DNA from: Atopsyche davidsoni
Lineage: Eukaryota > Arthropoda > Insecta > Trichoptera > Hydrobiosidae
Direction of reading: 5' to 3'
DNA length: 64,000 nucleotides
Assembly: GCA_022113835.1 (NCBI GenBank)
Contig: JAILWY010000027.1
Coordinates: 1,428,501-1,492,500 of the forward strand
The translations under genes and the position numbers were made by a program. Positions 47,771-59,972 of this stretch are shown here, in pieces. Each line of letters begins with the position of its first letter. Position 1 is the first letter of the stretch. The notes under the pieces were generated by a model. The model saw only the letters and a program-made list of their open reading frames with translations, made no database searches and had not been told where the DNA came from.

Positions 47771-50700
47771 GTGAGTGAAAGTTATTCATTATTATGTACG
47801 CGCCGCTCTGATATGTCATCGAAATTTTGAATTTCGAACACTTTTTTTTATTACGGGATAATGGAATTATTCTTTGACCAAACTTTTTTATTTCATATTT
47901 GGAATCCGAGAAAGAGAGAGAGGGGAGAATATAGCTCTCGCTTGCTCGCAGATGTGCTTATCTATGGTACTGGATTATTGCAACTCTATTGAGCTTTCTA
48001 CCCTGGCAAATAAATGGGGATCTTCGAGTTCTTATCGTGTCTCGAGAATACACATAACAATTAAGTGGACTATTTATATAATAAACGGCTTTGGGATTTT
48101 ATCGGACGGTATGCGTCCGCAGTCTTGCCTATCCGGAGAGGGAAAGTTTTTTTATGCAAGCTCTGCGATCGGGAGACACTCAAACTCGGTTGATTTAGAT
48201 GTAGATATTTAAATTAAATTTTATACATTTTTAGTTTTATTTTTTGCTTACTATGCTCGGCTGTGTCCGACTTTCGACGATACAGATTTATCAAACTTGA
48301 AATAATTTATATATAATAAAACGCAATAGGTTTCCTAAATACGACATACCATCAGACTGAGTAACTAGCTAACTGGTGGTACAGTCGAAGTTTTATTTTT
48401 AAAAATAAATCTAGGGTGAACAGTGAAGCGTCGGGTGTCTTCTTTTACGACCTAGTTGGTTCCCAAACAACGACCGTAAGTCGAGCCGTCGTAAGTCGAA
48501 CCCTAATTCAATTTAAAATTTAAACATCCCCTTCAGCGTGACATCTTTGTGTCGTTTAGAAAATTTTCATCACGTTTTATTTCTCATTAGTATTTTGAGA
48601 CCTATAAATATCAACTAATTTAATTTCCTAGCCAAATGCCTAGGAAAATGCGACGGTTTTATCAAATGGAAAAAAATATATATATTAAATTTTAAATTAG
48701 CTAATTCAATAGTGAAGATTAGAATATTTCGTACGAGGGATGATTATGATAACTCTGTACATTAGGCCCAGTCAAGAAAGCTCTCGGGTGGCTCGCCCAA
48801 AGCTCCATCAATATTCAACGACTCGCGAAAGCTCCGGACGAATTTAGATATTCGTGGAAATACCGAGTCGTATAGAGCAGAGTGGCCTGGGCGCATAAAA
48901 CTCGACTCGCTCTCTCGATTAATTACGAAGGTGTGAAATGATGACGCGATGATGAAATCTAATGGACGAGATGGGATCTCAGATAGGAGGCTCCCCCGAA
49001 TACGAGGCCTTTTCAGCTTGAAAGCTATCGATGAGTGATTCGATAGAAGCTCCCTTTGACGAATTCGCAACTTTGAGTGATGAGTTGAATGCTTTTCTTT
49101 TTTGAATAAAATTTTTAATTTTTTAGCGGGTTAATAAACCACACAGTTTAATTATAATAATCTACGCTGTAATTAGGATCAATGTGTACGAGTAGTTTAG
49201 TTGCAAGGTGTCAATTATATCACACTTTAACAATTGGTAAAACTGGTGACGTATGGTAATCACTGTTCAATTTAATTAATCGTCCAGAACTTGGCATTGT
49301 ATATTGGGTTGATGGTTTTAATTGACGAGTTTGTTAATTTGATTGATGACCGTGCGGCTTTCAAAACTCACGGCTATTGTTGTTAAACCTTTTTAAACTA
49401 AAAATGATATAAATTTGAATTTATTTGTTGAAAAGTTTGCATCTTCGACTGACAAGTAAAAATCCTCACTGATTGAGCTTTAGGCACTTTTTAACATCTT
49501 CGTTAAATTTACAGCTTTCATTAACAAGGTTATTGGAAAGTCGAAAGTTTTCAGCTGTGATTGATGAGTCGAATGATTACATAAGAACAATTATGTACAA
49601 AATTTTGTCATTTTTGTTGAGCTCTCTGATAAAAGCTGCTTCTGAAAGTTCACAGGTGTTTGTATAAAGTCTTCCCAGCATTGACATTTTAAAAGCTTTT
49701 AAGTTTGATTGATGAGTTAATACTTAAAAAAAACAATTGTAGGATTGTACGAAGTTACTTGATGTCTTGATGTTATAATGTTTATTTGTCAATTTTTCAT
49801 CTGCATTTAATAATTTAATTCTTAGGTTATTAGGTCAACTTTATACTTTATGTACACAGACTTGTTTGATTTGTAATGCACCACATTAGTGCAAGAGCTA
49901 TTTCAGCCTGGAAGTACTCACAAACGAAAATATTCGTATTCTTCTAGTTTAGTGGCTGTTCATATTGTTTTTGAAATATATTGAGGATATATGGTAGATG
50001 TCATGAATAGATGATATTATTTATGATGGTTGGGGTTGTAGGTCAGTGGTTCGGATCGCCGACCCCTGACCGGGGCTCGCCAGGTAATCCCAAACTAATA
50101 TAATTAGATACGGTTTGTTCCAGTTAGATCGAATATATTTTTGTGCATTTGCAAAGTGTTTTAGAATTCAACCCGGTTTTCCAAAAGCGGTGGTCAGCTT
50201 TTATCGTCACCTTTCTAATCTTCTTTTACCACATTTGATTTTTACAGTGCCAATAAAGTGGAATAATGCAATATACGAATCTTGATTAATGACATTGATA
50301 CATTTTTTTTTTAAAATACAAGTATTCTTTTGAAACCTTATTTATAATAAAAAGGGTAAAATTTATATCGTAATTGATATTTTTTTTTTATATAAAAGAA
50401 TGTTAAAATTTACAGCCTGTTGCTAATATCATGTTTACACACCCCCACGAAGTTACAAAAGTGCCCATTCAAATTAAACTTTTTCTCTCTGTTAAAATTC
50501 TGAGCTCCCTTGTAAACATGGCAGCTCAAATTAAAAAAAAATATTAAACATTTACCAACATATTTTTTATCAAATTGTGAACCATATTATACACGTTTAC
50601 CTATATTACTAATATTTTTTTATCATTTGTACACGGATATCTACAAGTTTATATCGATTATTTATTTTGGAAATTTATATTCTCCATCTATAATATTGTA

Positions 50701-53600
50701 CATTTTATCAATCCAAAAACGTTTATTATTATCTTTTGTTACTAATGTTCACCAATCTATGTCCTGCGTTTATTATTTATTTTTTAGCATATCACCAATA
50801 TTTGTACTATCTGTACACCATCATTTATCTCTTTTATATATTTGTTAATAATTTTAAAGCTAGCCACCAAAATGGTTACGTAGCTTGAAGAATCGCCATT
50901 ACTCTCTCCGTTCGTTCGAACGAGCTATTACTGCGGTGAAAAAGTTAGCGAAAGATTTGATCTAAACGTCTTTTGACGAGTTTCGCAGCTTGAATTAATA
51001 AGGGCTGTTAATACTAACCCCTAATCGTCGTTATGATCTTCTGGAACCTTCGCTGCGCTATATTCGGCTGAGGGAGGGTTTGATCGCTTTTTGCCAACTT
51101 AGCAGCTTGAATTGACGAATTAAACAACTCCAGCGGGTTGTTCGTTGATTATTCTAACGAACTCCAAGTAACTAATAGCCATTGTGAATGTTCCATAGTT
51201 TAAGACAATGTTTATTCGTTTAAGGCGTTTTGATTAAAATGTTAAGACATTTTATTAAATTTGTACACAGCTTGGATTGAGACGATAATTAAATTGTGAA
51301 ATTTTAGCATCTTATTAATTTTAATGTACCTAATTTTGTATACAAGGTTTTTTCACGTTTGGATTCACCTTTATATAGAGCAGTTATTTTTATCAACCAG
51401 AAGTTTTCAAATAGAAAATCTATTTTATTACATCGCTGAGTTAAATTAAATAAAGGTTAGATTTAAAAATTCACCAGCTGTGCCTTCCCAAGTATCTATC
51501 TTTCGTTTTTCTCCATTTAAGTTGGATAAATTAGATAAAAGCATGTATTACAGTGGTCAGTGGAGGAACATACATCAGATGTTACCAGGTTCGTACATAA
51601 TTGAAAGGTGATGTATGAAGACTGCCCCTCGTGGTTCAGTTCACGCTAAGTGGAAAATCGAATAAATAAGTCAATAAAAACACTAGCTAAGATCTATTTC
51701 CCAATACGAGTATAGCTCGACTATAAGTAAAGTTATTTATCCAACTCGATAGTATCACAATATTTTAACTTCAAATAAATATTTCTATATATATATATAT
51801 ATATTTTTGGCTAGCTGAGTTAGAAAAAATTCTACTACAACTTTTACACATATAATTTATTAAACTGCTTAGATACGGGTAAATTAAAAATTAATGCTGA
51901 GTAAGGATTTTCTATTTATTCATAGTCATTGCCAAACACTTTTAATAATGTATTCTAGAGTAACAATTAAAGTTTTGAAACAATCAGCAACTGGGTGTAA
52001 TTTTTTTGACACGTCATCAATCTTTGAAGTCACGAAATTTTACAGTTACATATAATTAGGTTTTTAGTATATATATATATAGACGCAGACATTCTTTCTA
52101 GCTGTACTTAAGAAAGAAAGTGAGTATGTTCATAATCATAAGCTTTTACAAATAATCCAATAAGGCTCCACCCGTTCATAATGCTGTTAACTGCTTTACG
52201 AAAGCAGATTAAGTAAAAGTGAAAAAGGCAATGCTTCCGCAAGATTTTTGGATCTAAAAAAATCAATACATACATGAAACGACGAGAAATACTTTCCCAA
52301 TTACTTTTTTTCTGGCGCTGCATCCAGTCAGACAACAGAATTTAAAAAATAAAATTCGTGATAAGCAAGCATTTATGGCAATATTAAAGTACAATTTAAT
52401 ATTATTAACTCACAATCAACTAATATTTAAACAATAAACGTTTACTTCAACTAGGCCACGGCGTGATATCATCAAGTATGCCAAACGAGGGCTGTAATAA
52501 ATATAAAAAAGAATTTTTATTATCATAACGCATTTTAACCGCAGGAAACATATTTCTACCCAGTAATATAAATAATTTACAAATATATATTTTCTTACCT
52601 TTTCGTCTAGTTTTGCGTTTTGGGCGCCGCATTTCCACTGCCTGTGATTATTTATAAATATTCTCGCGTTTTGGGGGAACGTATTATTCGCATAAATAAA
52701 CACTCAAATACCCCGTGCAAAATAGCAACGCGCAATAATTTCAATCTCAATCCGATAATATCTCAGCCGTTACTTTTGTCCGGCTGCTTTCCCGGGAAGG
52801 TTGCTTTGGGGGATTAAGTATGTATGTGGTGTGCAATTTGTAGGTGTACGGGTCATTCTCTTCTTTCCAGGGTCGTGGAGTAGATTTTTTCAGTGTGATA
52901 CAAGCCTTCGAAATGCCACCCCTTAAATCAGAATATTTACGAAGTTGTTACGGCGATTATACTACCTAAAAACCTTACTAACCGTAACTATGGCCTATCT
53001 AGTAATGGCAGTAGAAAGTTGATTGTCAACTTCCAAATCAGCATTAAGTAGTAGAAGGTGAAAAACTTTAAGAAAATATACCATACAACAATTATATAAC
53101 ATTGAAATCCGGTCACAAACGAGAAGTCTTGCAGAGAACGCAAGACTTCTAAGACGATGATGAATTTGAGACAGAAGTACAGTCGATCTAATAAGATGTT
53201 ACATAGAAAAGAGTATTTATTTTCACAAATATTTATATTTACTTATACATAATGGTGTATTGACCTCAGCCAAACGACGGCCGTTCTTATACTGAAGAAT
53301 GGCTTGGCGATGCATCTAGAAGCTTTTAGAACATTTGAGAGTCCCTTCCATCGATCCTATTTTGTTTGCTAGCGTTCTGTAGTCTTCGTTCTTAAAACTA
53401 CTGTTAAAACGTAACAATATATTCAGTGAGATGGCCAGCAATCTCCTTCCGAGGAGAGTCGCTTGAAGAAGATGAAACCAGAACTACGTGCAATCATATT
53501 TTGTGCTCTTAATAGCAACCGAGTCTTTCAGCGAGCACTCCCCAACGATGCATCAAAAATTTTATGTACGAATATCGGAATTTCACAGACCGCTATAAAA
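47771..53600. other. Long non-coding stretch
   Basis: No exon with splice support and no recognisable protein. It holds a Penelope-like tail relic (about 49880-49960), a (TA)n run (51786-51806) and several GC patches such as 48760-49060, where a 102-codon minus frame lacks features. It could be a large intron if the islands at 46-47.8 kb belong to the gene at 61.7 kb. Confidence 0.45.
49885..49960. repeat. Penelope-like terminal relic, copy D
   Basis: GAGCTATTTCAGCCTGGAAG, then TACTCACAAACGAAAATATTCG. The tail resembles copies A-C; the hairpin is largely lost. Confidence 0.35.
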
Positions 53601-53686
53601 AAAAGCATTGCGTATTTTTTATAATTATTGAATGGTTTAAATTGTATTTTGATTTCGTCGATTTGGCCGCCCATTTACGGTGCCCC

Positions 53687-53795
53687 CTGATGCGGCAACA
53701 GCTCGGTGTGGCCCTGCTGCTGCCGATACTCCGAGAGGTTGTGCTGGGCTGATACGATGATACGATTCCAATTCGCCCAGGGCTGCCGCTGTACC
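53687..53795 (-). other. Exon-like segment, unidentified
   Basis: On the minus strand, after an acceptor-like ATTGGTACAG, one frame reads PWANWNRIIVSAQHNLSEYR, then QQQGHTELLPHQGAP and a stop. It is GC-rich and exon-like against AT-rich flanks. No family was recognised, and no donor-linked upstream exon was proven (the block at 54690-54795 is the nearest candidate). Confidence 0.25.
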
Positions 53796-53934
53796 AATGA
53801 TTATTACTGAATATTTGATAAACCCGCATTTTTACTCGCCCAGGTTTATTGTGCACCCGGTGTGTTTCGGGTCATCGATTCGCTCACGAAACGGCGACTC
53901 GAATCCTCGAAATGCTCAGCGCTGAGCTCTAGCC

Positions 53935-54376
53935 CATAGGCTCCCAAACTATTTTGTCCCGTCGACTCCTTGTCGAGTTTTACTGTTTTTCGTAGACCCC
54001 AGCCTTGCTAATATTGAATTTTTACAAATTCATCATCTCCAAACATATTTTTGACATCTGATATACAGGTGCGCCATATTTTATGTCGGTATGTTAATAT
54101 TGAATAACTATTTCTTTTTTTTTGTAAGAAGGTGTTTCCATGTATATAATGCAGGATTAACAGCATTATTGTGCAAGTACATAGGGTCAATCTGTGTTCA
54201 ATTATGACATTTACGGAATGTCTAAATTTAGGTGATGACCTGCTTAAATGGGATCCACTCTCGTAGACCCCCATTTACAGTTCGTGGACCCCCGATTTAT
54301 TTTTTCGCTGTCATCGACTCCTTGCAGGGCAAAATCGACCCCTGGGGGTCGATATTGACCACTTTGGGAACCAGTG
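53935..54376. mobile_element. hAT-type non-autonomous element
   Basis: The ends CATAGGCTCCCAAACTATTT and CCACTTTGGGAACCAGTG form hAT-like inverted repeats (the right end inverted is CACTGGTTCCCAAAGTGG). They are flanked by 8-bp duplications CTCTAGCC (53927-53934) and GTCTAGCC (54377-54384), matching at 7 of 8. Subterminal GGGGGTC and GACCCC blocks are typical. There is no transposase. Confidence 0.8.
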
Positions 54377-54689
54377 GTCTAGCCGATCAAACTATTGTGG
54401 CTATGCACCTAAGCGAGAATTTATAAAAAAAATCGTTATACGCAAGTGCTGAAATGATACATTTAATTTTATATAATATTTATTAGTTAACCAAACAAAC
54501 TTGCGCTAAAAATATCGCTCTTCATTTATATACACATATTTTTTTATAAAAAAAAAATCTTATTCATCCGACCCTTAATTCAACCCTCAACCACAAAAAA
54601 GGTTCCACCATCTCTCGTATAATATACAGCATAACCGTATTAAAAAGAAATCAAGTGGCACGTGGTGCATGGTGTTTTTTTTTTTTACT

Positions 54690-54795
54690 TTTGGCACGCT
54701 GTCACAAAAGGGTGCGCCACCCTCATCGGAGACTCCGTCGTAAATACTGGAGGAGGAAGGCTTCGCGGCTGGGGCCGGGGCAGCACAGCCTGCGG
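54690..54795 (-). other. Exon-like GC-rich segment, unidentified
   Basis: On the minus strand a strong acceptor (TCGCCCTCACCGCAG) precedes about 100 bp of GC-rich sequence. It is open in two frames: one encodes CAAPAPAAKPSSSSIYDG and continues VSDEGGAPFCDSVPK, the other reads AVLPRPQPRSLPPP. An A run follows. It could be a terminal or internal exon of an unknown gene; the correct frame cannot be chosen. Confidence 0.25.
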
Positions 54796-54829
54796 TGAGG
54801 GCGAATTCATACGACATTAATACAAATAA

Positions 54830-55860
54830 CGATGCTGAATTTATCGGTTAAATAATGCATTGAAAATACAATAAATATTTTTTTATTGTTATTTGAATAC
54901 TATGAATAAATGAGATTTGCTAATTTATCTATACGCACACGTAATTTACTTGAAAATATAATTCAATTGTATTGCTCAATATATATTGGTATCAAAGACG
55001 CAGTGGTTCTGTATAAATACCACCTGTGACGCGTTTCTTGTTTATGTACGTTTCTCGTCGTTTCATGTGTAGGCCGTTTGCATTAAATCATAATATAAAT
55101 ATATATATAAAATATTTCTGTGAGTGAAGAAAAATTCCAGCCTCAAGGTCACCTTGCGAGTCTGGACGCATATCGATTTTCCTACGAGCGAAGCGTATTA
55201 CACGCAATATAAATATTTATTGAAATATCTAAAAAATATTAAATAAAAAATAATATTTATTCAACATTATTTTACTTTGAAAGTTGAGATAATTAATTGT
55301 CAGTAAAAATTGCTCCCCCGGATCGGCGCGCTCGGCTGCGAGCGTGCTAGCCGCCGGGCCACGGGACAGTTGCTTTAATTACTTTCGCGGCAAAAATAAA
55401 TACTTGGGGATATTTTATTTTGCGTTCGAACAATGCGGCCGTCAAGTAGAGAGAGTTGACAGTCGAGTGCTCGCGTGTACCTTATTTTGCAGGGAGTTTA
55501 TTATTTTATTATTTCACGAGGGGCGGAATTTCGCTTCCAATTAGGGGCTGGCCAGGGGCGGCTCGGGGCTTCAATTGCCATTTTCATTTTTATTTCACCG
55601 AGAATATCGCGGAAAGCATTTTTCGCTCCACCTTCGTGCGGGCAAGATTGATCTCTGCTCACTTTTTTCGTACTTCGTGTTTATTTTTCGACGTTTGATT
55701 TTTTCCGGGACAACCCCTGAATTTATATTTGAAAAAAAAAGCACTGTACGAAATTTCAGCCTGACCGGAAAACAGCACCCGTGTCGTGTCAGTCACAAAC
55801 TTTGAAATGTTTATATATATTTTAATAAAAAGGACGATGAAATATTTAATATTATATCTA
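54830..55860. other. Non-coding with a GC patch
   Basis: A small GC-rich patch at about 55315-55370. Overlapping plus frames (55344-55805) have no recognisable domain or splice partners. Confidence 0.4.
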
Positions 55861-55861
55861 A

Positions 55862-55925
55862 TAAACTGGTAGCATGCTTGCCAGTGGAGGGTCCCGGGTT
55901 CCGATTCGGGTGAAGACGGCATTAA
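55862..55925 (+). repeat. tRNA-derived SINE head fragment
   Basis: Pol III box-like sequences: A-box region TGGTAGCATGCTTGCCAG, then GGTCCCGGGTTCCGATTCGG (B-box-like, with one extra base) followed by GTGAAGACGGC. The GGTCCCGGGTTC..TTC.GGGTGAAGACG block is common in animal tRNA-derived SINEs. The rest of the element was not delimited. Confidence 0.55.
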
Positions 55926-56296
55926 ATTGTTTGCATTCAATTATTCAATTACAATTTAAACCAATTGTATTAACTTCAAGAACTAAACAGAAGATACAAA
56001 AGAAGGCAGAAAGCACTCAAGTCGTGAAAGGAAAGTTACCACAAGTTTTCGCACATTAAACACAAGATATTTTTTTATATGTACCGTGCGGGGATAAAAA
56101 ACTTTCATATATTCAAAATATCAAAAATATGTAAGTCTCCCTAAAGTTTCACACTACATTCTTCCTCGCACGCACAAGACAGAGAAAACCTTTTTATAAT
56201 GCAAATTTAACAACTCAACTCAACTTTTTTGTCAAATGAGCAAAGAATATTTTAGTTGTACAAACTATGCCTACAATGCGGTATATGACTGTCCCC

Positions 56297-56336
56297 TGAT
56301 CCTGGCGCAGGTCGTGGGGCTTACGACATGTGGCTT
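56297..56336 (+). repeat. Dispersed hairpin repeat H, copy 2
   Basis: GTCGT/ACGAC stem around GGGGCTT, then ATGTGGCTTAGGTGGTA. It matches copies at 18420-18480 and 32600-32650. Confidence 0.6.
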
Positions 56337-56375
56337 AGGTGGTATATGTGTAAACTTGAATAAGTTCTTTTAAAC

Positions 56376-56497
56376 CAGTGTTTTTCCCCTATGTAAGTTA
56401 AAAAATTCTGGCGAACCCCCGAGTAAAACTATGTCAGTGATTTTAGTGTACGACTTACCCCCCTGGAAGATCGCGACCCACAAGTTGAAAAACACTG
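56376..56497. mobile_element. Small hAT-type MITE
   Basis: 122 bp with ends CAGTGTTTTTCCCC and GTTGAAAAACACTG, and a probable degenerate 8-bp duplication (TTTTAAAC and TTTTAATG, 6 of 8). The inner blocks GAACCCCCGAG and GATCGCGACCC are typical of these MITEs. Confidence 0.75.
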
Positions 56498-58485
56498 TTT
56501 TAATGTACGATATATAAAAAAATATCATTATCTCAGATTTCTAACTGAGCCTTCAATTTAAAAAAAGCCTTCATTAATAGCAAAGTCATTTTAGAAATTT
56601 CACGTGGTCGGCTCGCAATCGTGATTATAATTAATTAAACATGCTCAATTTGTATGTTTTAACGCGTTTTTTTCGCAATTGCTTTTTTTTTTTTGTTTTA
56701 ATGTAAATAAAGGTTGTTGTGTCCGAATGCAAGTGGGACACGAGGCCTGACGCAATAAATATTTATGGAAGCATCGGATGTCCGCCATAGACGCAGGGCT
56801 TCAGGGATTAATGCCGGATTAGGATAACTTTCACGTAATAAATGTACTCAGATAATCCCATTGTATGTGACATTGTATGCTGGGATGAAATAAAAACTGG
56901 CAAAAGTTTAATTGATTAAACCAACTCGTAAATACATTATTAATTAAATAAAGACACCTACCTATTATTTAAAAATTTTCCTTTGTCGGTTTTTGTAAAG
57001 CTGTCAAGTATTTTACAAAACGATTTCTCTGGTTTGTTATCTGTAGTTGAATATAAAAGTATTTTAAACATGTAGTTTTTTTTTGTTGTAATTCCAAATT
57101 TATTGATGAATACAAAATAACGATTGCAAGTAGATTGTAGAATTTGGGTTTAAAAAAAATAAATTACTTTAAAAACCTCTCTGATGCAGGATTTATGGGA
57201 TTTTCCGATAAATAATAGGGCAAATGCCGGAGACAGCTTTGAATACCTGGTTTATCTAATTTTTAGTGTTAAGTGAGACATATCTGCTTTTGAAGGTAAC
57301 AAAAACAAACATGAGTAGGAAACATCAAAATTCCATAAATTATCGTTTTGATAATTTCAGTGGGTCATTTGAAACCTTTCTGATGGATTTTACACGAAGG
57401 GGGCATCAAAACACGAATTAATAATGCTCGGGTATAAAGGCGCGTTTATTGCAATCCAATATCCGTTATTTTCCACATGACATCCGGTAATTTACGAGCT
57501 CTCCCATTTCACTGTTTAAAATGAAAATCATCCATTACGGGCGAAATGAGCAAACTTACCGCGTCATTACGTTTATTTTGTTTACTTTGGTTTTGCGGGG
57601 CATGCATGACGACTGCATACTCGACCGGTTTAGAATAATAATATTAATAAAAAAATATTACAGTGACGAAAAAAAATTATTTTAGTACTTATACACTGAA
57701 GATACAAACGTATTTAGAGATACGCGCTCGTCAGCCGTTTTGCAAACGAAGTTCCACCGGGGCGACTAACTTGTATATACTACGAAGTAAAACATTTTTT
57801 GTGTGAATTTGAAAAAAAAAAAATTGACAAACTTGTCAAATGATATAGAAATTGAAGGTATTTCACTGATTTGTATATAGCGTGTGTGAATCGGTTCGCG
57901 TCCATTAGCGGCGGGTTAAGCTACAGGGTGGCTCAAAACACTCTATTAGTGTAGAAAATTGGCCGAAATTGAACAATATTGCTTGGGGAGAATGGAATGT
58001 TGTCGACCCCTACCGGACGCGAAGTCGACCCCTGATGACTTCTTTTGTTAACTGTTTCCATGGGCTTGATTATAAACTCTCTATTATATATACGCTCAGG
58101 CGTAATGTTCGCAGACTTAATTTTTATTATACGTGGCGTTTTTTTAAATTTTTGTTATATAAAACATTAAATAACCCTAAAACATAACACACTTTATGGC
58201 CTCTTTGCTTATTTTTTAGCTCCCAGAGCAATCTAATATATATAATAGCCATTGTGTGTTTATTTGTATGTTTGTATGTATGTTTCATTTTTCCGTTCTG
58301 TATAGAATATCTTAAAAGATACAACGCTGATTTTTTGCACATAAGTTAAGTAAATTTTTCCGCAGCTATGTGCCGAATTTCAAGACGATAGGATAATATT
58401 TTCATTCATAAACTATAAAATATGCTTTAGCAAATTTCAATATGTACGAATTATAGGATTCAGTTCTTCGCCGCAAGAATTTCAA
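56498..58485. other. Non-coding, no feature recognised
   Basis: AT-rich. TACAGGGTGGCTCAAAA at about 57920-57936 resembles a Tc1-type end but no partner end was found. GTCGACCCCT occurs twice at about 58000-58035. Confidence 0.4.
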
Positions 58486-58489
58486 ATTT

Positions 58490-59420
58490 AGAACTTTTAC
58501 AAAAAAATAAATTTCCAGTTTGTCAGTTTGACACAAGTACCATCTCTATTTTTTTTATCGAAATTGCATTAGAAATTATGAACCACATCATTAAGGCAGT
58601 TGCTCAGTGCATTACCTGGCGAAATCGTGTCATTTAATTAATTTAATTGTCACTTTATTTTTCTATATCGAAATGATTAAGATATTTTTTTTTTTCCGAT
58701 TGAATTGTAGGAATTTGGAGATTCATCTGGCCCATTTTGCAAGAGTCCTAAACATTTGAAAGTTTTTTTTTTAAATTGAAATTAAAAGATTAAATATAAA
58801 CCATGTGCGCCATATTATTTAAAAAAATGACACGATTGGGCTGTCTCTGGTGTCTGGTTGGCACACCAGAGGGCAGTCCATTACCTGGCGAAATCGTGTC
58901 ATTTAATTAATTTAATTGTCACTTTATTTTGCTATATCGAAAGTTGATTTTTTTACACAGTATTGAAAAAACTATAAATTATATTTATCTAATTTTTATT
59001 ATTTAATTAACGTCCATTTTTAGGGTAAAATAAAATCTTAAATATGTTGAAAAATTGGTTAAAATGACGACTTTTCAAAACCAAAGTTTGTTAAAGATTT
59101 TTTTATTAATTTTAAAATTAATAAGACGCACATGGTTTATATTTAATCTTTTAATTCCAATTGAAAAAAAGATTTTTAAATGTTTAGGATTCTTGGAAAA
59201 TGTACCAGACGAATCTCCAAATTCCTACATTTTAATCGGAAAAACACATATTTATCATATTAATAGTATATTTATAAGAAATAAAAATATATTGTGTTCA
59301 GAAGAAGGGATGTACCAAACTTTTTACATTTAAATCTTATTGATTGGTGCAGTCAATTTTTCGCAAAACGGACTAGAAAATGATAAAAAAAAAAACTCGA
59401 TTATGGGACCTAGACCCTTA
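58490..59420. mobile_element. Complex foldback containing repeat S, copy 2
   Basis: A left inverted arm (about 58690-58815) is the complement of about 59120-59250: GGAGATTCATCTGG pairs with CCAGACGAATCTCC, and AATATAAACCATGTGCG with CGCACATGGTTTATATT. A 65-bp direct repeat beginning CATTACCTGGCGAAATCGTG occurs at about 58612 and 58882. The right part continues as repeat S, shared with 16120-16530. No protein is encoded. Confidence 0.75.
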
Positions 59421-59560
59421 ATAACTCAAAATAACACCGTCTACGCACAGAAAACGTAATTCAACAAGAATTGCACAATTGAACGTGATAAAGACTGCAT
59501 CAAATAAAGAACAGTGCAGTGAAAAGTGATGCGTTGTTTGTGACACGAAATGTGACATAA

Positions 59561-59972
59561 ATGTCAAGCAATGAGTTGGAAGGAAAACGTGAGCAGCGTC
59601 TTCTTAAAATTCGAGTACGCGCATCGACCTCAAGACATAAAGAAACTGATGCACAGCGAACGCTGCGTTTGTCTTCGGATTAATTAGTGTGACCTGTCGA
59701 TTCTGCAATGCTTTACATTATCAAGCAGAAACCCATCAGATGGAAAGTTCAACGATTACTGTCACAAAAGTAAAGTGAAACTACCAGCAAGGCCTATTTC
59801 CCCAGTATATTTAAAGGATATTTATAATGGAAATTTCAAGAGAAAAATAAGATCATACGATAACAGTATATCTTCTGCATCAATGGGAGCTAAATTAACT
59901 GTGGGCCACTCTGCTTCAAAGTTCAAGGCCAAGTATATCACAGAACTTCATCCAACTGATGGTACAAAATGA
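59561..59972 (+). pseudogene. Helitron replication protein fragment, broken
   Basis: A first frame from 59561 encodes GKREQRLLKIRVRASTSRHK, the Arg-rich N-terminal type repeat of Helitron proteins, and stops at 59681. The next pieces, in shifted frames, give CRFCNALHYQAE and then FNDYCHKSKVKLPARPISP and KIRSYDNSISSASMGAK. These correspond to the zinc-binding CxxCxAxHxxxE, the CCHxGKVxLP and the IRSYN..FASMGA blocks at the start of the Helitron-like domain. The Rep and helicase domains are missing. At least two frame breaks are present. Confidence 0.8.

Noticed and set aside
48455..48466. hAT end (GGTTCCCAAAC) at 48.45 kb
   Set aside because: No partner end and no 8-bp duplication could be found.
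57920..57936. Tc1-type element starting TACAGGGTGGCTCAAAA
   Set aside because: No matching inverted end and no transposase sequence nearby.
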